This document shows positions 1 through 6,998 of a DNA stretch of 12,114 nt, one piece after another. Position 1 is the first letter of the stretch, and each line of letters begins with the position of its first letter. Below the pieces are notes generated by a model that saw nothing but the letters and a program-made list of their open reading frames with translations, did no database searches and was not told the DNA's origin. Made by a program: the position numbers and the translations under genes. The stretch spans positions 1 to 12,114 of the forward strand of contig JAGGRV010000296.1 in assembly GCA_021159445.1 (NCBI GenBank). The letters run 5' to 3'. The stretch is from Deltaproteobacteria bacterium. Its GTDB lineage: Bacteria; Desulfobacterota; Dissulfuribacteria; Dissulfuribacterales; UBA3076.

Positions 1-404
1 GAATACAACAAAAAATCCTGTTAATTTTTGTTCAACTTATTTATCTCCCGTTCCTAAGCATAAGGTTTTGTCCTCAGCCATTTCTAATACTTGGATAAGA
101 TCCTTTCAATCCAGAGGATTGAGTCTTTCAGTTAAAAATGCGGTTTGGTATTGGGAACCCTTTGTCCCTGCTATCCATCAGGTTTTCACTGAATCCCAAT
201 TCAGTTATCTCTATGGTGTGGTCTTAAAAATCCTTGGCAAAGAATTGATATTGTGCTACATAAAAGGTCTAATTGTTGTATTTTTTAGATTAAAAGAATT
301 TTTTTATATGAATCTGTTTTCATAAAATGCGTGTATTTTTGGAATTTTCCAGAATTTCCCAATAGTTTTTTAATTTACCGAAAATTTTTAAGGAGGATGC
401 TAGA
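1..404. other. AT-rich region without a confident gene, upstream of ppaC
   Basis: I recognise no gene here. Frame +2 stays open from base 2 to the stop at 323-325, so it could be the 3' end of a gene entering from the left. Its only in-window start would be a TTG at 68 with no ribosome binding site, and the translation (rich in F, L, S and V, with no domain I know) does not look like a normal protein. Two small perfect hairpins are present: TCAATCC/GGATTGA at 106-122 with a 3-nt loop, and ACTGAAT/ATTCAGT at 188-205 with a 4-nt loop. The base composition is clearly more AT-rich than the genes that follow. The right part holds the candidate ppaC promoter and its leader. It may be decayed coding sequence or a leader region; I cannot tell which. 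Confidence 0.4.
245..273 (+). promoter_or_regulatory. Candidate sigma-70 promoter of ppaC
   Basis: TTGATA at 245-250 matches the -35 consensus at 5 of 6 positions. TCTAAT at 268-273 matches the -10 consensus at 5 of 6. The spacer is exactly 17 bp. Transcription would start near 280 and give a leader of about 125 nt before the ppaC start codon. This was found by eye only, and in AT-rich DNA such matches can occur by chance. Confidence 0.45.
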
Positions 405-1331
405 ATGGCTGTTTATGTATTTGGACACAAGAGCCCGGACTCAGATGCTGTAACCGCTGCTATCGCTCTGGCGGAGCTGCAGAAGATGCTGGGAGTTGAT
501 GCTGTACCATGCAGGCAGGGAGATCTCAATCCTGAGACAGAACTGATACTCAATAAGTTTGGTTTTGACGTCCCTGAATTGCGTACGGATGTAGCAGGCG
601 AAAAGTTTATGCTGGTCGATCACAGCGATCTCAAACAGGCCCCGGACAACTGCGATAAAGGGGAGCTGCTCGCAATTGTTGATCATCACAAGATCGGAGA
701 TATTACCACTCCCAATCCTATTTTTGCATGTGTTATGCCGGTCGGATGTACAGGCACTGTTCTCCGCATCCTTTATAAAGATGTCTATAAGAAGGAGATC
801 CCGGCAAATGTGGCCGGTATAATGATGTCGGCAATCCTCAGCGATACAGTGCTCTTCAAGTCTGTAACCTGTACTCCTGAAGACAAAGAGGCTGTTGCGG
901 ACCTTGCCAAGATAGCCGGTATTGATGATCCCATAGCCTGGGGCATGGAGATGGCTAAGGCCAAGAGCGCGGTGGAAGGCGTGCCCGCAAGGGATCTGGT
1001 CTTCCGTGACTATAAAGACTTCGATATGGCAGGCAATAATGTGGGAATCGGCCAGCTTGAGCTGGTGTCGCTGGACCTGGTGGCTGACATAAGAGACGAT
1101 CTCTACGCAGAGATAGAGAAGGTCAAGGCCGAAGGAAACCGTCACAGCGTTTTCCTCATGCTTACTGATATCATGGAGGAAGCCACGGATCTCATGGTTG
1201 TTTCAGATGATCCCGGTGTTGTTGAAAAGGCCTTTGGCAAGGCACTCGAAGGCCGGACTGTCTGGCTCCCCGGTGTAATGAGCCGGAAAAAGCAGATGGT
1301 TCCCAATCTGGAAAAGGCCTTTGCCTCATAG
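405..1331 (+). CDS. ppaC: Manganese-dependent inorganic pyrophosphatase (family II, DHH)
   Basis: This cytoplasmic enzyme hydrolyses pyrophosphate to two phosphates and so pulls biosynthetic reactions forward. The 308-residue length is typical of family II enzymes without inserted CBS domains. The N-terminal DHH domain carries the metal-binding set: H8, D12 and D14 in the opening HKSPDSD stretch, D72 in VDHSD, D93-H94-H95 (the DHH signature) and D147 in ILSDT. The C-terminal DHHA2 domain has the substrate-binding SRKKQ motif at 293-297. No key residue is missing. The ATG start has a strong AAGGAGG ribosome binding site at 390-396, 8 nt upstream. The gene appears to be a single transcription unit with its own candidate promoter and a strong terminator. 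It is unrelated in sequence to the soluble family I enzyme (Ppa) and to membrane pyrophosphatases. Confidence 0.97.
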   Translation: MAVYVFGHKSPDSDAVTAAIALAELQKMLGVDAVPCRQGDLNPETELILNKFGFDVPELRTDVAGEKFMLVDHSDLKQAPDNCDKGELLAIVDHHKIGDITTPNPIFACVMPVGCTGTVLRILYKDVYKKEIPANVAGIMMSAILSDTVLFKSVTCTPEDKEAVADLAKIAGIDDPIAWGMEMAKAKSAVEGVPARDLVFRDYKDFDMAGNNVGIGQLELVSLDLVADIRDDLYAEIEKVKAEGNRHSVFLMLTDIMEEATDLMVVSDDPGVVEKAFGKALEGRTVWLPGVMSRKKQMVPNLEKAFAS

Positions 1332-1355
1332 TTTCCGGAAATATTGATCCTTGCG

Positions 1356-1383
1356 GCCGGGGTATGTCCCCGGCTTTTTTTTT
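1356..1383 (+). terminator. Intrinsic terminator of ppaC
   Basis: A perfect 7-bp GC-rich stem, GCCGGGG (1356-1362) with CCCCGGC (1368-1374), encloses a 5-nt loop and is followed directly by nine T residues (1375-1383). It begins 24 bases after the ppaC stop codon. This is a textbook Rho-independent terminator and isolates ppaC from the TPR gene downstream. Confidence 0.95.
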
Positions 1384-1400
1384 GGTGCTTTGCGGAAAAA

Positions 1401-1541
1401 TGTTGAATTTTGAGTGTTGAGTTTTAAATTGAGGAATAATAATTTTTCATAGCCGTTTACGGCTTGAAACTGGAAAGTAGAAATTTGGGATGAAACAAAG
1501 GCATGAAGGCCAAATTTCCAATTTCTACGTTCTGTGAACGT
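1401..1541. repeat. Intergenic block of short direct and inverted repeats
   Basis: Several repeat structures are packed between the ppaC terminator and the TPR gene. Two 14-bp direct copies that agree at 11 of 14 positions lie at 1401-1414 and 1415-1428 (both begin TGTTGA). A perfect palindrome AGCCGTTTACGGCT lies at 1451-1464. GTAGAAATT (1477-1485) is the exact inverse of AATTTCTAC (1520-1528). AAATTTGG (1481-1488) is the exact inverse of CCAAATTT (1510-1517), so two alternative pairings share the same left arm. A hairpin ACGTTC/GAACGT lies at 1527-1541, with a T-run starting a few bases later. I see no coding potential. It looks like dispersed intergenic repeat debris or a small structured RNA; I cannot decide between these. 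Confidence 0.55.
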
Positions 1542-1607
1542 TTACAAATTTTTTTGCGAACTAGCTGATTTAATAAGGCAGGAATAGGGGCTTACGGAGG
1601 ACTTTAG

Positions 1608-2048
1608 ATGAAGCAGGATCTGGAAGAACGTTTTATAGATGGACAATTTAAATTCATGGATGAGGATTTTGAGGGCTGTATCGCCGTCTTTTCAGAGATA
1701 TTGGAGGAGGACCCTCGGTGCGCCAAGGTATATCAGGCAAAGGCCATAGCATGTCTGAGGTTAAATGATAATGATACGGCAATTAAGAACATTGACGCCG
1801 CAATAAAGTGCGATCCGGAAAATGCCCGGCTTTACTATCACAAAGGGGCTATTTTATTCAAGGCGGAGGTCTTGGATGAGGCACTGAAGTGCCTGACACA
1901 GGCAATCGACCTTTCTCCTGAATATGCCCCTGCTTACGCAATGAGAAGTGAGGTCTATGAACGCTTGGGTGATAAAGACGCAGCGGGTTTGGACATAAAT
2001 AACGCTATGGTACTCAGAAAAGAGTCGACAGGTGTCGTAGATTGGTAG
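1608..2048 (+). CDS. Small tetratricopeptide repeat (TPR) protein
   Basis: The protein has 146 residues and is almost entirely TPR repeats. The phasing is visible from the helix-ending prolines at residues 36, 70 and 104, exactly 34 residues apart, each preceded by D or S. About three to four repeats cover residues 8-140, with typical small residues and aromatics such as ALKCLTQAIDLSPEYAPAY at 92-110. No signal peptide or membrane segment is present, so it is probably cytoplasmic. TPR proteins are protein-protein adaptors; the partner cannot be deduced. The ATG is preceded by GGAGG at 1596-1600 with 7-nt spacing, which supports this start. It stands alone on the plus strand and converges with the TonB receptor gene, with only 2 bp between the two stop codons and no visible terminator hairpin between them. 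Confidence 0.88.
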   Translation: MKQDLEERFIDGQFKFMDEDFEGCIAVFSEILEEDPRCAKVYQAKAIACLRLNDNDTAIKNIDAAIKCDPENARLYYHKGAILFKAEVLDEALKCLTQAIDLSPEYAPAYAMRSEVYERLGDKDAAGLDINNAMVLRKESTGVVDW

Positions 2049-2050
2049 TT

Positions 2051-4123
2051 TCAATAACGCCACTTGAGTCCCAGGTAGGCCTCAAAGGGAGCGGCCTCTA
2101 TCGGGCTGTATGTGCCGGGCACTTTGTAATGCTTGTTGAATACATTCTTCAGCGCCAGTTGTATATCAAGGTTTTGAAATAAGACATTGCGGGCAGTAAT
2201 AGTGGTATCTAAAAGCCATTGAGATGTAGTAGAATAACTTATCTCACCTTGTTTGTAATAAGAGGTCATAGAATCCGCATATTGCAGGCGGGCAGAGAAA
2301 TCCAATCGATCTAAAGGACCCCATAGGAGTCCAACATTGAACAAATTCTCTGGGCCTGTATCAAAAGGTGTCTCCCAAGAGTCACCGACTATTGGCTCCT
2401 TTGTTCCGTCTAGCGGAAGAGACATCGGAAGCATATACAACTTATAGGCCTTCTTATCCCCATCCTGGGATAAGAAAGTTGCATTGCCCCAAAACCGGAG
2501 GCTGCGGGATACCTGCCACGAGATATCGAACTCTCCTCCATAGATGTCTTGAGACCCGGGTTTTGAAAAAGCTCCATAGAATTCTTCCCCGATATGATGA
2601 CGAATCTCATTCCAAAAAATTGTGGATGAAAAGGAAAATGATGGAGAAGGATGCCACGTAAAGTTCATGCTGAGATTTTGTATTTGTTCCGGGTCAAGGT
2701 CTTTCCGGCCCACCAGTTCCTGATTATATGGGGTCCGATAGGCTGTTCCATAGAGTAGCTTCAGATACCATGACGGCCTTGGGAACCAACTGATTCCCAT
2801 ATTATGACTTATCGTCTGATGATACTTGCTATGGTCGTCCAGTCTGAGACTCAGCCAAGCATCAAGATAGTTCCAGTGATGCCGGACCTGGCCAAAAACA
2901 GACCAAAGCGAAGTATTGAAATCCTCTTCTTCAGGGTCATGCGGTGTAAAGAAGATATTATCAGGGTTAACATAGTCAGGAAGGTAGTTCCTATTATCTA
3001 TTATGGCATCGGTAATTCTATTGTATCTGTATGACGCCCCTATGGTAAAAAGGCCCTTAGTATCCCATAGTTCCCTGTCATACAGGATTTCTCCGTATGA
3101 CACACGGCTCTTGGTGTTCCGGGATAAGTCTATTTCTTCTTCCTTGTAGTCCAGTTCATTGTAATAGGCATTTAATCTCAGGTCTGAACGATCCATAGGC
3201 CTTTCCATCTCGAGACGCACAAACCTGAACGGCGACTCCCGTTTCCCGGCCCAGCTAAAATTCGTTTCGGGTTCCCCCAAGAGGACATAATTCCGCTCTG
3301 TATCAGACCACCTGCCTGATATGTGAAGCCAGTCCTGCCAGGAAAAGTTCAGTATAGCCTCCACGTATTCGGAATCATCCACCCCTGAATGTCCATACCG
3401 CTCGCTGGGGGGAACAGGGATGGAATCATCTCCTTTAATTCTTACTACATTATACTTGTCCTGTCTGGGCTTGAGCCTTGTTGCGCTGATTGACAGAAAT
3501 GCCTCCCAGAGCCCTGCATTTTTTCCCCAATTGATATTGAAATCTGCTTCGTGGTTTGGAGTCCCCCCGCGCAGATTTAATTCCATTCCATCAACGTCTC
3601 TGCCCCGTTTGGGAACTATATTAACTATTCCTGCAAATGCACCTGGGCCCCACAGAACTGAACCAGGCCCTCGTATTACCTCTATACGTTCTATAGGGCC
3701 TAAGGAAAGCTCTTCGTCCAGGGGATTGACGGTTTTTGTATTGTCTGATGTTAAGGGGACCGAGTCGTAAAGAAAAAGGATACTATTTGATACCCCCCTG
3801 AGATAGGGCTGGGTACCCCATTCCCTGGACGACATATAAAACCCTGGCAGCATGGACAGAGCCTCTCCAAGGGTTCGGACTCCATTACGCTCAAGGTCTT
3901 CCTTTGTGATTACCTGGGCCACGGCAGGTGCCTGTTCTATAGGCTCTGCCCTCCTTGATGCAATAGTAAGCACTGACAGGTCTTCGCCTACAAAAAGAAG
4001 AGATGTATCTATAGCCCAGGCGATTTGAGTTCCAGCCAAAAGGAACGACAGAATGGCAATGACCTGCGTCAGAAATGTGGGCATGTTTTGATATATGAAA
4101 GAGATCCGGCTCTTGGTTATCAA
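2051..4123 (-). CDS. TonB-dependent outer-membrane receptor
   Basis: This 690-residue protein is a 22-strand beta-barrel type receptor for energised uptake of a scarce ligand (iron chelate, cobalamin or similar); the ligand is not readable from sequence. The N-terminus has a signal peptide with a hydrophobic core at 19-33 and a likely cleavage after AWA at 35-37. A TonB-box-like stretch, DLSVLTIAS, follows at 48-56. The plug domain spans about 62-175 and includes ITKEDL (72-77), LRG (108-110) and the conserved run IERIEVIRGPGSVLWGPGA (144-162). The rest is barrel, ending in an aromatic outer-membrane sorting signal (WRY). The start is a TTG that overlaps the TGA of the response regulator by 4 bp. 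It has a well-placed GGAGG 7 nt upstream, while the in-frame ATG at 4082-4084 has none. The regulator and kinase upstream suggest it is the transport output of that system. Confidence 0.95.
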   Translation of the reverse strand: MITKSRISFIYQNMPTFLTQVIAILSFLLAGTQIAWAIDTSLLFVGEDLSVLTIASRRAEPIEQAPAVAQVITKEDLERNGVRTLGEALSMLPGFYMSSREWGTQPYLRGVSNSILFLYDSVPLTSDNTKTVNPLDEELSLGPIERIEVIRGPGSVLWGPGAFAGIVNIVPKRGRDVDGMELNLRGGTPNHEADFNINWGKNAGLWEAFLSISATRLKPRQDKYNVVRIKGDDSIPVPPSERYGHSGVDDSEYVEAILNFSWQDWLHISGRWSDTERNYVLLGEPETNFSWAGKRESPFRFVRLEMERPMDRSDLRLNAYYNELDYKEEEIDLSRNTKSRVSYGEILYDRELWDTKGLFTIGASYRYNRITDAIIDNRNYLPDYVNPDNIFFTPHDPEEEDFNTSLWSVFGQVRHHWNYLDAWLSLRLDDHSKYHQTISHNMGISWFPRPSWYLKLLYGTAYRTPYNQELVGRKDLDPEQIQNLSMNFTWHPSPSFSFSSTIFWNEIRHHIGEEFYGAFSKPGSQDIYGGEFDISWQVSRSLRFWGNATFLSQDGDKKAYKLYMLPMSLPLDGTKEPIVGDSWETPFDTGPENLFNVGLLWGPLDRLDFSARLQYADSMTSYYKQGEISYSTTSQWLLDTTITARNVLFQNLDIQLALKNVFNKHYKVPGTYSPIEAAPFEAYLGLKWRY

Positions 4124-5478
4124 CTGTATGCCTCCAGTTGCTTTACCCTGGTTCTGAGCTTTGAACGGGTAATGCCTAATAGCCTTGCAGCAGCACTTTG
4201 GTTGTTACCGGTCATTTCCATGGCCTGCTGTATAAGATCACGTTCCAATGTCTCAAGGGCCAGACCGCCCGGGGGAAGCTTCAAGGCTTCAGCAGTTCCG
4301 GTCCGTACCGTGCTGGTTCTCAAAAAAGATAGATGTTCTGTGGTTATAGGTTCTTCTCCAGCCAGAATAACGGCCCTCTCCACGGCATTTGCCAGCTCTC
4401 TTACATTTCCAGGCCAAGTATGGTCCATCAGGATCCTCTTAGCACCTTGAGTTAGAAGATGTTTTCCTGAAAGTCGTTCTCTAAATTTCCGCATGAAATG
4501 CTCTGCCAATGGCACTATGGCCTCTATTCTATTTCTTAACGGGGGAATGTGTAGTGGAAAAACATCAATCCTATAAAAGAGATCCGACCTGAATTTTCCC
4601 TGTTTCACCAGGGAGTCAAGGTCCTGATTTGTAGCGCAAACTACTCTAACGTTTACTTCAATCGGCTCATTTCCACCAACACGTTGAACAATTTTTTCCT
4701 GAAGGGCCCTTAGGAGCTTTGCCTGGGCCTCTAAGGGAAGATCACCTATCTCATCCAGAAAGAGGGTCCCACCACTTGCGTACTCGAAAAATCCCTGTTT
4801 GCGTCTGTCTGCCCCGGTGAAGGCCCCTTTTTCATGGCCGAACAAAATGCTTTCTACCAGGCTTGCTGTTATTGCCGCACAGTTAACCGTTACGAAACGC
4901 CTTTGGGCCCTAGGGCTATTTTGGTGGATGAATCTCGCCACTATTTCTTTACCTGTACCGGATTCGCCGGTAATCAGGACCGTTGTATCTGCCTTTGCAG
5001 CCACTTTTTGGGCCGCCTCCAAAAGATGCTCCATAGCCCGGGATACACATACCAGGTCGGCATCTCCTATAGATCTATTCAGTTCCTCCTTGAGTTCTCT
5101 GTTCTCCGTCAGGATTTTCGATACACCCAGGGCCTTTTCTACCGTCAGTATTATGTGTGACTCCTCGAAGGGTTTGGTAATGTAGTCCACAGCCCCTCTT
5201 TTCATAGCCTTAACAGCGGAGTCAATAGTGGCGTATGCAGTGATGATGATGACCGGACAAGGGCATTCCATTGCCTGGATATGGTCGAGCAGGGCGAACC
5301 CATCCATTCTTGGCATACGTATATCTGAGACAACAAGATCGTAGGCCTTTTCCCGAACCATTGCCAGGGCTGTTTCACCGTCTTGAGCCTCTTCCACGTT
5401 GTGCCCCTCAAGGCTCAGCATAATCTTCAGGATATGTCGCATTCTGGATTCATCATCAACTATCAATATAAAAGCCAT
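4120..5478 (-). CDS. Sigma-54-dependent response regulator, NtrC family
   Basis: The protein is a 452-residue three-domain activator of the usual NtrC length. The receiver (about 1-118) has the acidic pair D8/D9, the phospho-acceptor D52 (SDIRMP), T80 and K102. The AAA+ domain has Walker A GESGTGKE at 171-178, an intact sigma-54-contacting GAFTGA loop at 218-223 and Walker B GGTLFLDE at 236-243. A Fis-type helix-turn-helix closes the protein at about 427-446 (NNQSAAARLLGITRSKLRTR). When phosphorylated it should hexamerise and drive open-complex formation at sigma-54 promoters. I chose the ATG at 5478 because the receiver begins right there (MAFILIVDDE) and AAAGGA lies just upstream. The longer TTG start at 5517 reads through an intergenic repeat. 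The sensor kinase gene precedes it by 140 bp, and the TonB receptor gene overlaps its end by 4 bp. Confidence 0.95.
   Translation of the reverse strand: MAFILIVDDESRMRHILKIMLSLEGHNVEEAQDGETALAMVREKAYDLVVSDIRMPRMDGFALLDHIQAMECPCPVIIITAYATIDSAVKAMKRGAVDYITKPFEESHIILTVEKALGVSKILTENRELKEELNRSIGDADLVCVSRAMEHLLEAAQKVAAKADTTVLITGESGTGKEIVARFIHQNSPRAQRRFVTVNCAAITASLVESILFGHEKGAFTGADRRKQGFFEYASGGTLFLDEIGDLPLEAQAKLLRALQEKIVQRVGGNEPIEVNVRVVCATNQDLDSLVKQGKFRSDLFYRIDVFPLHIPPLRNRIEAIVPLAEHFMRKFRERLSGKHLLTQGAKRILMDHTWPGNVRELANAVERAVILAGEEPITTEHLSFLRTSTVRTGTAEALKLPPGGLALETLERDLIQQAMEMTGNNQSAAARLLGITRSKLRTRVKQLEAYS
4131..4135 (-). promoter_or_regulatory. Ribosome binding site that decides the TTG start of the TonB receptor
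   Basis: GGAGG on the minus strand lies 7 nt upstream of the TTG at 4123-4121, inside the last codons of the response regulator gene. The alternative ATG (4084-4082, residue 14) has only AT-rich sequence ahead of it. Together with the TTGA start/stop overlap, this argues for translational coupling of the receptor to the regulator. Confidence 0.7.
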
Positions 5479-5499
5479 AATTCCTTTAGCATCTCCTTC

Positions 5500-5515
5500 A
5501 ATCACCCAATCACCC
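5500..5515. repeat. Tandem 8-bp direct repeat
   Basis: AATCACCC occurs twice back to back (5500-5507 and 5508-5515); on the minus strand it reads GGGTGATT twice. It adjoins the left arm of the heptad-repeat element and lies 22 bp upstream of the response regulator start codon. It may be part of the same dispersed intergenic element, or an operator-like site. Confidence 0.6.
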
Positions 5516-5621
5516 AAATTGAGCGATTAGCTGTTAGCCATTAGCAGTTAGCTTTGAACAATCAAGATATTACCTGAACCTCCTGTAATCATTAAGCTAA
5601 TAGCTAAAGGCTAATCGCTCA
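5516..5621. repeat. Palindromic element built from degenerate TTAGC heptads
   Basis: This element of about 105 bp fills most of the gap between kinase and regulator. Its ends are a perfect 11-bp inverted repeat: GAGCGATTAGC at 5521-5531 and its complement at 5610-5620. Each arm continues as 7-bp units with a fixed TTAGC core and two variable leading bases. The left arm has GA, TG, CA and AG units (5525-5552). The right arm, read on the minus strand, has GA, CT and TA units and then TTAATGATTA. The middle (about 5553-5582) is non-repeated. The right arm runs into the kinase stop codon. A related single arm lies at 12046-12096. I see no ORF in it; it resembles a small palindromic intergenic repeat. 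Confidence 0.75.
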
Positions 5622-6998
5622 TAGGCTACATTCAAGCCGTATTTCAAAAATCGTCCCCTTGGGATGATTTTCCCTGAAACTCATTTCACCTCCATGGATC
5701 TCGATGACCCTGGCAGCATAGGCCAGCCCCAGACCCGTGCCTTGAGCCTTAGTAGTATAAAAAGGTTCAAGCGCCCTCTGTCGCGTCTCCTGATCCATCC
5801 CCTTTCCGGTATCTGCTATCTGAGTAATCCAATTACCATGAGACAGGCTGCTTTTTACCAATACATGCCCGTTAGTATCACATGCTTCACAGGCATTTTT
5901 GATAACATTAAGCAGGGCTTGAGAAAGCATGTCCGGATCCACTCGTGACAGGCATTTTTCTTCGGAAATATCGGCATCAAGAACAATACCCTTTTCTTCC
6001 CATTCCAGCCTCAGCCGTTGCAGCAAGTCTTTCAACAAAGTGTTTAACTCAACTTTTTCGAATATGGCTTTACGAGGCCTGGAAAAGTCCAAAAAATCCT
6101 GAATAAGTCGATTTAACCGTCTTATTTCGTCATCAACATATTCAATCATGGTTGATTTAACCGCATGATCAATATCCTGTTTTTTAAGTATATCTAAAGC
6201 CCCTTTAATGATTCCCAGAGGGTTTTTGACCTCATGAGCCACTGTGAGAGCAAAGTGGCCCACCTCGGCCAGGGCCTTTTGCTGAATCATCTCCTGGTAT
6301 GTTTCTTCAAGGCTCTTGCGGCTCTCGTCCAGGGAGGCCAACATGTGGTTAAATGCTTCAGCAAGTTCGTTGGTTTCTGGTAGTGAGCCTGGTTTAACAC
6401 GGGTGTTTAAGTCCCCTTTTGCTACTATCCTTGAAGCATTAACAAGTTCTTTCAATGGTGCTACCAGTGAACGGCTGAAGAAGAAAAAGGCCAATAATCC
6501 AACGGCTGCAAGACCAATAACAGCTATAGTGTATCTTGTCCTGAGTTTGGCCAGCAGCTCGTCGATTCCTGAGGCAGTGTAAACTAGATGTACTTTACCA
6601 AGCATTTGATTTTGTGCTGAAGAGCCCCAAAAGGCCTGGTTTTCCTCCTGTTGTCTGAGCCGTATTTCGGCAACGGCCTCTTTTGAGTGAGTGTGAAGAC
6701 CTGATCCCACCTTTACCAGAATCTCACCATTTGCATCTTCTATGAGGACTTGAACCACGTCTTTTTCTGATAGGAGGTTGTTTGCCAGACGATCAAGCAT
6801 CTTTTGATCACCTATGAGCACGCCCAGTTCGGAGTTAAGGGCTAAGTATCTAGCCAAAAAAGCCATGCGGTCTTCAAACCGGATACGCAAAAAAGTTTCA
6901 CCCAGGTGGGCCCCAACCAGGCCAAGGGTAATTGTTGTAGCACCGAGTAACAGCAATACCCCCAGTAACAACCTCTGCTGAAAGGTTAAGGCCCTCAT
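5619..6998 (-). CDS. Membrane-bound sensor histidine kinase
   Basis: The protein has 459 residues and is the likely partner of the regulator encoded downstream. Transmembrane segments at about 9-30 and 155-174 flank a periplasmic sensor region of about 125 residues. That region resembles the small CHASE/Cache-like sensors, although the subtype is uncertain. A HAMP linker follows (about 175-228). The HisKA domain carries the phospho-acceptor H255 in AHEVKNPLG. The ATPase domain has the N box (N364, N368), the G1 box DTGKGM at 396-401, the F box EPFYTTK at 411-417 and the G2 box GTGLGL at 420-425, so all catalytic boxes are intact. The ATG overlaps the TGA of the binding-protein gene by 4 bp and has AAGGAG 7 nt upstream. 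The stop codon lies at the edge of the palindromic repeat, so the last residues (CSL) may derive from repeat sequence. Confidence 0.95.
   Translation of the reverse strand: MRALTFQQRLLLGVLLLLGATTITLGLVGAHLGETFLRIRFEDRMAFLARYLALNSELGVLIGDQKMLDRLANNLLSEKDVVQVLIEDANGEILVKVGSGLHTHSKEAVAEIRLRQQEENQAFWGSSAQNQMLGKVHLVYTASGIDELLAKLRTRYTIAVIGLAAVGLLAFFFFSRSLVAPLKELVNASRIVAKGDLNTRVKPGSLPETNELAEAFNHMLASLDESRKSLEETYQEMIQQKALAEVGHFALTVAHEVKNPLGIIKGALDILKKQDIDHAVKSTMIEYVDDEIRRLNRLIQDFLDFSRPRKAIFEKVELNTLLKDLLQRLRLEWEEKGIVLDADISEEKCLSRVDPDMLSQALLNVIKNACEACDTNGHVLVKSSLSHGNWITQIADTGKGMDQETRQRALEPFYTTKAQGTGLGLAYAARVIEIHGGEMSFRENHPKGTIFEIRLECSL

Noticed and set aside
235..250. Sigma-54-like TGGCA...TTGA element upstream of ppaC
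   Set aside because: The spacing is one base off the strict -24/-12 distance and the -12 GC is missing. The overlapping sigma-70-like pair fits better.
68..325. 85-codon frame starting at a TTG upstream of ppaC
   Set aside because: There is no ribosome binding site, no known domain and an atypical composition. I describe the region but do not call a gene.
441..1145. Long open frame (234 codons) antisense to ppaC
   Set aside because: It lies wholly inside a clear pyrophosphatase gene with full catalytic motifs, its translation has no recognisable domain, and it lacks a ribosome binding site. It is a shadow of ppaC codon use.
2368..3770. Several plus-strand frames of 76-116 codons inside the TonB receptor gene
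   Set aside because: All lie antisense to a continuous 690-residue receptor with signal peptide, plug and C-terminal barrel signal. None has a recognisable product.
5479..5517. N-terminal extension of the response regulator from a TTG at 5517
   Set aside because: The extra 13 residues are encoded by the tandem 8-bp repeat, have no ribosome binding site and precede the natural receiver start MAFILIVDD.
5521..5620. CRISPR-like array from the TTAGC repeats
   Set aside because: The units are 7 bp with no spacers and are arranged as inverted arms, unlike CRISPR repeats.
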